Notes under the pieces: model-generated
Database searches by the model: none
The model's input: only the letters and a program-made list of their open reading frames with translations
Told to the model about the DNA's origin: nothing
Part shown: in pieces, positions 57,300 to 64,000 of the stretch
Layout: the number at the start of each line of letters is the position of its first letter
Position numbering within the stretch: position 1 is the first letter of the stretch
Program-made: the position numbers and the translations under genes
Origin: Thinopyrum elongatum
Taxonomy: Eukaryota; Streptophyta; Magnoliopsida; Poales; Poaceae
Reading direction: 5' to 3'
Length of the DNA: 64,000 nt
Assembly (NCBI GenBank): GCA_011799875.1
Contig: CM022302.1
Span: 58,135,599 to 58,199,598, forward strand

Positions 57300-59214
57300 T
57301 CGTCCCACACCGCCCACCATCATTCGGAGAGGAGAGGAGGCCCCGCTGCCGCTGCGGCCGGCCGGGCTTTGCCCGCCAACGAGTGCGGCGGCGGCGAGGA
57401 GAGAGGAGGAGCGGAGGGGGGCTTGGACCGGCGGCGGCAAGGGTTTCCCCCGTCGCTCGCTCGCGGGAGCGACGCGGGGGGCTCCGTGGTTCCCTTCTCG
57501 CATGAATCTCTTTTTCCCGGCCAGGTCATCGGACTCCACAGGCGGCGTGGGCATGCAACATCCGCAACATCCATGGCAGGACGCGACAATCGAGGCGCAC
57601 CACCAGTCCACCACCTCGGAGTCGCCGGACTTGGAGGTGGCAGTACGAATGAAGGTAAGTAATTGCTTTTTTATCACGTTTGCTATACAAATTCACAAAA
57701 TTATATTGTTTTATATTCATTTCATAAAGAAATTACTATTTATAACTATATATTATTTCCTTCTCAGTAATTAAATAAATACAAAATATGCTTCATTTTT
57801 TTCCATTTTAAACATTTCTCAAATTATTTATAGATCTAATATTTTTTTCTCCAAACAAAAAAAAATTGTCAAAAAGTCTTCGGATTATTCCCGCGAAAAA
57901 TTCCTCCAGATATCAATTTCCCTCCTCCACTTCTCGATGGACAAAAAATTCCCTCCAGAGCTCCCAATTTAGTCCCGCTTAATTTTCCCTCCGGTTAACT
58001 AACGAAGCGCTAAATAAATTAGATCGCTAATCCCATCTGCATCATTCGCGCCGCCCTCAAAGCCACACCTCGGTGGCCTCCGTCGCCGCCCCTCAGCGGC
58101 CACCTCGCCGCCCCTCCAACGCGCGCTGCATCCTCATCCAACGCCACCTGTCAGCGGCCACCCACGCGCCTGCCCGTCCGTCAACGCCCGATTGAAACCA
58201 TCGCTGCCCAGATCTGCCTCAGTGTGGTTTGCCTCGTTGCGGCAACGACATCGTCAATCCTCAACTCCGGAACTAAATCCAGAAGGACTACACCATTCTC
58301 GCGGCTGGTATCGGTCTAAACTCCCATTGCGTTGCTTTCTCCCTTCTATGCCTGACTGATTCTCTTTCCTCATCCCTTTGTTTTCCTCTCTGAATCTGGT
58401 ATTAGGTTAGTGCGTACCAGGCAGTAAATCAACCAGTGGTTAATTTAGGATAAGAATGGAGGATGGGCTGTAATCATTAGTCACTATGTTAAACTGAGAT
58501 ACAACTTATAGTCTGGTTTTTGTCCACTGCAGAAGTAGTACCAATGTCTCTGAATTTTTTTATTCCTCTGCAGTTTTGTGTGCTACACGCCTATCACATT
58601 AGTATTCTCAACATGAATGTTGGCAACATTACCATTGACCTTAGCATCTATATATACGTGAGATGTAGGCTGCTTTTCCCCCCTCTTTGCAGTTTAAGGT
58701 TTCAGTCTTTAACCCCCTGATTTTGTAGGCTATAATCCCCTGCTTAGTACTGATATATGCAGTAGTTATACAATACTAGGGGCCCCGGATCTTGTACTCC
58801 GAAATTCATAGTATATCTTGTACAGTACTGATAGTACTCTGAGACCAGTACTCTGAAATGCATAGTACTCAGAGTAGTACTGATATATGCAGTACTTAGA
58901 CAAAAATTGGGACCAAAGATCTTGTACTCTGAACTCTGATTATTACTGATATATCCAGTACTTAGATTGGGGCCAAAGATCTTGTACTCTGAACTCTGAT
59001 TAGTACTGATTTTTAAAATTTATGTACCCTGAAATTCATAGTACATCTTATACAGTCAGTATTCAGTTTATACAGTACATCTTATACAGTCAGTATTCAG
59101 TTTCATGCCACTATAAAGTTGGTTTGGTGCTGATATATGTCAACCATTTATTCACTTTCATGCCACTATAAAGTTGGTTTGGTGCTGATACTTCTTACAT
59201 CCATGTCATTGTAG
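57300..59214. other. divergent intergenic region with GC-rich possible first exon for the TNP1-like gene
   Basis: 57310-57652 is GC-rich and ends ATGAAG followed by a GTAAGT donor. Spliced to the acceptor before 59215, it would read in frame, ...EVAVRMK then MAVENWK, so it may be the real first coding exon or the leader. 57653-59214 is AT-rich and would be intron. A direct repeat (about 59030-59200: CATAGTACATCTTATACAGTC and GCCACTATAAAGTTGGTTTGG) lies before the acceptor. Confidence 0.5.
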
Positions 59215-62200
59215 ATGGCTGTGGAAAATTGGAAAATTAGCCTGTCCTATGAAGATGAGAATCATCAGCATAAAGTTCTTGAAGGATTAATGGACAGAAC
59301 AAATATCTCCTATTATGAGTTAGTCAAATTGATCGAAGAAGTTGGCTTCTCGCCGGCATATGATTTTTTGTATTACAGGAAGAAATACCCGTGTGGCAGA
59401 GGCTACCTGGTACGCATTGATAATGACATTCATGTGAGCAAAATGATATCAGAACATACCAATGAGAAGAAGGTCCAGTTGTATGTGTTCAACGAGGAGG
59501 CCAACATTGGTGTTGCTCCATCAGACCCACGGCGTGAGGATGACGGACCGATTACCAGCTTAGAGGAGGAGGGTGTCTTTGATAAAGGAGCAGCAAAAAC
59601 TAGGGCGGCCACGTCACAAAGTAATAGCAACCGTAAGCTCAATAACTATTTCCGTTTTTGTAGGAAATTACAGTTTACAAGTGTTGTACATATTTTGCAA
59701 CATGTCATGCTTAGTCTACTTGGTCAAATAAATTAGTATCTATCCTTGTAATTAACAGATTAAATGGTGCATGAATTGATTGACAGGAACGGTGCGTAAA
59801 TCAAAAAGGTTGAATGTGGTTCAGAGCTGCGCTGAGTACACCAATGGGGATTGTGACAATAGTGAGCAATCTCCACAGTCACATGATTCAGTGTCTGAAA
59901 CACAAGAATTGGAGGATAATGAGGATCAAGCTGGTCGTCGAGATGATCGCCTCGACAATATTTCTGGTACAATATTAATTAAGAAGGATCAACAATTCTA
60001 AGTTGGCTTGCACTTACTTAACAAACAAGCTCCATATATATACTTACCCAATTTCCTTTATTAATCCGACAATACAGGGCATGTCAAATCTAAAATGTAC
60101 TTTGCTATCATTGGTCTTTGTTCTTGGTCATTCCATCAGTAGCCTTACTTTCCTTACTCACTCAATGCTTTCAAAGCACATAATGTAATATATGTGGCCT
60201 TTAGTTAATTACTATTGTTGTAAACAAATTCCACAGGTGACGGTAAGCGTAGAGGAACATCCTTACCGGCTGTTTGGAACATGCCAGATGGTACGCGGAT
60301 AGTTGTAAAATGCAATCATCTTGGCCAGCCTATTGGGGACGAAGGTGGAGTCCTCGGGAAATTTCTTGGCACAATAGCTAGACTTGGGGGCTATTGTCCA
60401 CTTGACAAAAAAGGACTGGCGTAATGTCAAGAAGGATGGTGGGGCTGACACAATACTTCAGTGTGTACAGGTACATTTATGTGACAGAAGAAGAAAATAA
60501 ATTATATTAGCTAGCATATTATTAGTTTGCCTTTGTATATCTGGGCACTATTTTAAATACAATGGTGACCTTGTTGTTTACGCTTATTCATTATTTCCTG
60601 AAATGCAGACAAAGTTCTTGTACCCTGCTAAGTGTGACAAGTGGATACTAAAAACTACCGGACGAGATTGGAGAAGATTCAAGGCTGGTTTGAAGAAAAA
60701 TTTCTTTAATGCAAACAAGAAAAGAAAATATTTGTATAAGCTTTGTCCAGAATATGTGGATAGTGACCAATCGCATGAACTTGTCAAATTTTGGAAGTCT
60801 ATGGAAGGAATGGTAAGCTCTCTGTCATTTAATTGGACTATGTGTGCTGCTGTTAATTAGTGCATTGACATTATATTTTTATTATAATAGGCAGTAAGTG
60901 AGAAGAACAAAATAAATCGTACAAAGGTGAAGACAAGTCATACAGCAGGGACAAAGAGTTTTGCTCGTTGGGCTGAGGACCTTGTGAGTAATATATGTTT
61001 TTTCTAAATTTTTACAGCCTTTTCTTTACATGTTAGTGCACTTCTGGTTTTGCAGCGTCAAGAGGACCCTGAAAAGAAACAACCACATAGAGGGAAGGTT
61101 TATTTAGCGACTCACAGAAAACCAAAAAAGGCCATCGATAAAAATAAGCTTGTGGTAGGTTATATACATTCAATTTTTACACAATCAAGTCAACACTGAA
61201 TCCAACAAGTAGATTATGCCTTATTCTTCTCTTTCAGGTTGAGCTGGAAAAGGTAGTTACTGAACAACTAGAGTTGGCCCAAAGTGACCAGTGAAGAGTT
61301 GCATGGAAAGGTCATGCCTTGCACAAAGTTTTGGGGAATGAAAAGCCTGGACAAGTACATGGCATGGGTTTGCTTCCTGTTCCTAACCAAGTTTATGGTC
61401 GAAAACCTCGTTATCTCAAGAACATCAATGTGACTGCAACAAATGGTTCATCACATGATGGAGAGGCTGATGCTAGGGAGGAAATAGCAAAGCTGAAGCA
61501 ACACATAGAACAGCAAGACCAAATCATTGAAGCATTAAGAAACAAAGATGAAGTGTGTGGGACGAACGAAATGGCAACGGTAATTTTTGTTGTTGCATTC
61601 ATATAATTATTTTACTGAAACTTGTTTAATTTCTGTTGTAGGAAAATTTCCCAACCGTAGGTAATGGCGAATCTCATCCAGAAGTAATACATAATAATAA
61701 AAGAAAGGTATTGTCAATATATTCGACATGTGTTAGTTCATTTTTAGCTCTCTTTATAAATATTTCATGTTGCAGAGAGTTCATGCCAATGGACCCGATG
61801 CAGAATTCATAGTGATCAAACCCAGAGATACAACAATGGTAAATTTGTTTATTTATTACTACACTTTATAAGTGTCTAATAACGAATGCCTATTCATGTA
61901 AAATGCAGAATAAAACTCACCCAAATCGACATGGCTCGCACGAAGATAATGACATTCTGTCAAGCAAACAGGTTAGAATCTTGTTGTTACTCATGCTATA
62001 AAGGATACACTACAACTTATTAATGTACTTACATTGTTGTATAGAAGCATCACCTTGAAAATGAGGGCTGCAATAAATTCTCATATCAAGCACCATCATC
62101 ACCAGCCCATCTTGTTTTCGATCCTGTTTTTGATGGAGAGATAATGGTTAACTCCTGAGAAATCTGCTTCCTAGGCAGTGATAGGAAACATTTTCCATAT

Positions 62201-63042
62201 GAATTATTGATGGCGTGATTTGTTATTCACGCACTTTTAGTTAAAATATCAGGTTGTACTAGCGATTTGTCATTCAAGTGCAATCCAATATTGATACTAC
62301 TGACTCATATTTGAATAATGCTGAATGAATGAGTTTCTGCATTTTAAGTTCGATTTGCATGGAATGGACTCTCCTGAGGTTATAAAATGATGTTGGAACA
62401 TGTAATATTTGATGAATAAAATGTACTGTGAACTTTGCATTGCAAAATCACAAGGATAAATCATTTTTCCTCTTATGTTTATCTGTAGATGAGAAAGAGC
62501 AGGGAGAATATGGATGGAAATTTGACTAGTGTACACAAACAAAGCACTCAAGAAAAGTCTGTAGTCCATGTGTCCTCTAAGAAGAAACGTAGTCCTTCCA
62601 TGGAGGTAACAAAAATAGCGTATTCATACTAGATTCGTGTTCACAAAATTGGTTTTTATTACTGTATATTATAATTTGAACCTCATTTCAGGTTGGCACA
62701 AAAGTGATTCTGAAGTCTTCAGTATATCCAAACAAAAGGCATGTGGCACATGCTAGCATTTTGGGTTGCAATTCAAAAAAAATGGTTGGTGGTGTTGAGC
62801 TAGGTCGGCAGTTCATAGAAGTGCAAGTTGATCAACCTATTGAGGAATGTGAGCTCTTGGTAAGGGAAAGGGCAAATTGTAGGACAATTGGCGATGCTTT
62901 CACCTCTGGATTAACAATTGCTTGGCCTTCAGCATGTGTATGTCAATGTTTAACTTCTTGGGTTTTGTTAAATTAAATTTACGATATACATAATGTAGTT
63001 GTATCTGATTTTTTTTTTCAGATTGAGAGGTTTAGTGGTTGA
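59215..63042 (+). pseudogene. TNP1-like CACTA protein with PB1-like N-terminus, 14 exons, one frameshift and one stop
   Basis: Exons 59215-59632, 59787-59966, 60237-60470, 60609-60812, 60891-60983, 61056-61154, 61238-61579, 61642-61707, 61776-61838, 61909-61971, 62045-62146, 62489-62605, 62692-62937 and 63022-63042 have GT..AG junctions. Their phases close on 749 codons once one surplus A at 60407-60412 is discounted. The N-terminus WKISLSYEDENHQHKVLEGL resembles the PB1-like domain. The middle (KRRGTSLPAVWNMPDGTRIV, HTAGTKSFARWAEDL, YLATHRKPKK) is the Transposase_24 type. A coiled coil (EEIAKLKQHIEQQDQIIEAL) and a Transposase_23-like C-terminus (MVGGVELGRQFIEVQVDQPI, TIGDAFTSGLTIAWPSAC) follow. 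A TGA at 61292-61294 interrupts exon 7. This class is thought to bind subterminal repeats and assist TNP2. The start is taken at ATG 59215; the GC-rich exon upstream is in frame. Confidence 0.85.
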
Positions 63043-63419
63043 GTTGATTCGGATGCTTTTGCTTATGAGGAATCGAGATGCAAATATGACATATTGATGC
63101 AAGAAAGATTTGAGGGGCACATTCTAGTGAACATGAATAGGGGTGCCACATGGTTTCAGTGATAGGAAATCTTTCGAATACTATAGTTTACATTAGTGGG
63201 TTGAGAAATGTATTTTTTTTTCTAAAATATGGATCTTCTATATGTTTATTGTTACAAATGCTATGGAATGGCATGGACCATATTGATATTTTATATCCTC
63301 GTGCATATATGCAAGCTTTATGTCCATGGCCTTTTTATATAGTATACACTGTGTGTCGTATGCTTATCGATTTTCACTATGAGGAAGTATAAAAACAAAT
63401 TTGTATTGATACAATATTT
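63043..63419. other. 3' sequence after the TNP1-like gene
   Basis: AT-rich, no gene recognised. Probably the 3' UTR and downstream part of CACTA 3. Confidence 0.5.
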
Positions 63420-63945
63420 CATTAAAAATGTTTACAATAGCACATTGGACTAATTATGTCATGTTACTATAGTTAGGAAAAGGTGTTACTAGGTTGGCTA
63501 CCAATCACCACTACACATGTTACAATATATACAAAAAAATTTGTTACTGTTGCGTTGCTACAATAAAGAAAATATGTTGCTGAAATATCAAAACATGTTA
63601 CAAAGGCCTATTGTAATTACTACAAATCATTAATAATTGTGTTGCAATTTTGTTAAACCGTGTTACTAACCATGTTGCTACACCAGGAAAAACATGTTAC
63701 AAAGTGTGTGCCTATAGTTCTCAAAAAGTGTTACCAGGGCCTTCGGTAACACATATGGCTTGTGTTGCAACAATACAATAGTAACACGTTTAAATACATA
63801 TAGGAACAACTGTTATGTGCTACAATAGACACCACCTAGTAACATAGCCTACAGGAACACATACAAAAGTGTGTTACTGTGCACTTCAGTAACACAATAT
63901 CTAAGATGTAGTAGCACATCAACGTGTTACAAGAGATCAATCCTG
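63420..63945. repeat. right subterminal repeats of CACTA 3
   Basis: GTGTTACT/AGTAACAC-type units, many with one mismatch, mirror the left arm and end at the terminal repeat. Confidence 0.85.
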
Positions 63946-64000
63946 TAGTAGTGGCTGTAGTCAATCTCGTCATAATATGACTATTTAGATACATTATTAC

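Larger units (their letters stand above)
52950..63953. mobile_element. CACTA transposon 3 (11.0 kb)
   Basis: Termini CACTACTACAGGA on both ends in inverted orientation. The 3-bp duplication GCT is perfect at 52947-52949 and 63954-63956. Subterminal arms carry GTGTTAC/GTAACAC repeats. Contents: a 5'-truncated TNP2-type gene (minus) and a TNP1-like gene (plus) in divergent order. With TNP2 truncated it cannot be autonomous. Confidence 0.93.

Noticed and set aside
57226..57774. 182-residue open frame as a complete gene
   Set aside because: It runs from the complement of the TNP2-type gene through the GC-rich segment into an intron-like AT-rich part. Only the piece before 57652 could be an exon.

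Overview
The window is repeat-dense grass DNA. Nested long-LTR copia and gypsy retrotransposons, three large CACTA transposons with 3-bp target duplications, and the LTR and CACTA types themselves point to a Triticeae genome (wheat, Aegilops, barley or rye type). That assignment comes from recognising families by eye, not from a database search. Only one plausible host gene is visible: a small defensin-like gene with an in-frame stop at about 52.2 kb.

Layout. 1-1864: 5' end of a minus-strand Angela/WIS/BARE-type copia element running off the left edge. 1865-18614: a plus-strand copia element of the same group, with decayed gag-pol and a 3' LTR at 16882-18614. It is split by an Athila-lineage gypsy element without RT or integrase (2301-13407, 5-bp duplication GGCTC). 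That element's 5' LTR is in turn split by a 4.2-kb solo-LTR-like insertion (3756-7924). 18615-22728: mostly unassigned, with a probable solo LTR at 19729-20736. 22729-34922: a Reina-type chromovirus whose 5' LTR is split by CACTA 1 (22857-29635, duplication CAT). 35366-46880: CACTA 2 (duplication ATA). 46884-52949: unassigned sequence with an A/C-only tract, a tandem duplication, the defensin-like gene and a Mutator-type MITE with a perfect 9-bp duplication. 52950-63953: CACTA 3 (duplication GCT).

The transposons. CACTA 1 carries a TNP1-like (Transposase_24-type) gene and four 262-bp tandem units, each holding an inverted pair of B3 DNA-binding-domain-like fragments. CACTA 2 carries a TNP2-type transposase with three premature stops, a Ulp1-type (C48) cysteine protease gene whose His, Asp and Cys motifs survive, a small coiled-coil/transmembrane ORF, and a SNF2-helicase fragment as a roughly 300-bp inverted repeat. 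CACTA 3 has a 5'-truncated TNP2 gene divergent from a 14-exon TNP1-like gene. That gene's exon phases all close, apart from one single-base insertion and one stop. No element looks autonomous.

Most interesting: the B3 hairpin array in CACTA 1, the SNF2 hairpin and protease gene in CACTA 2, and the small defensin-like gene between CACTA 2 and CACTA 3. No rRNA, tRNA or CRISPR was seen. Exon boundaries and family names are read by eye and should be treated as models.
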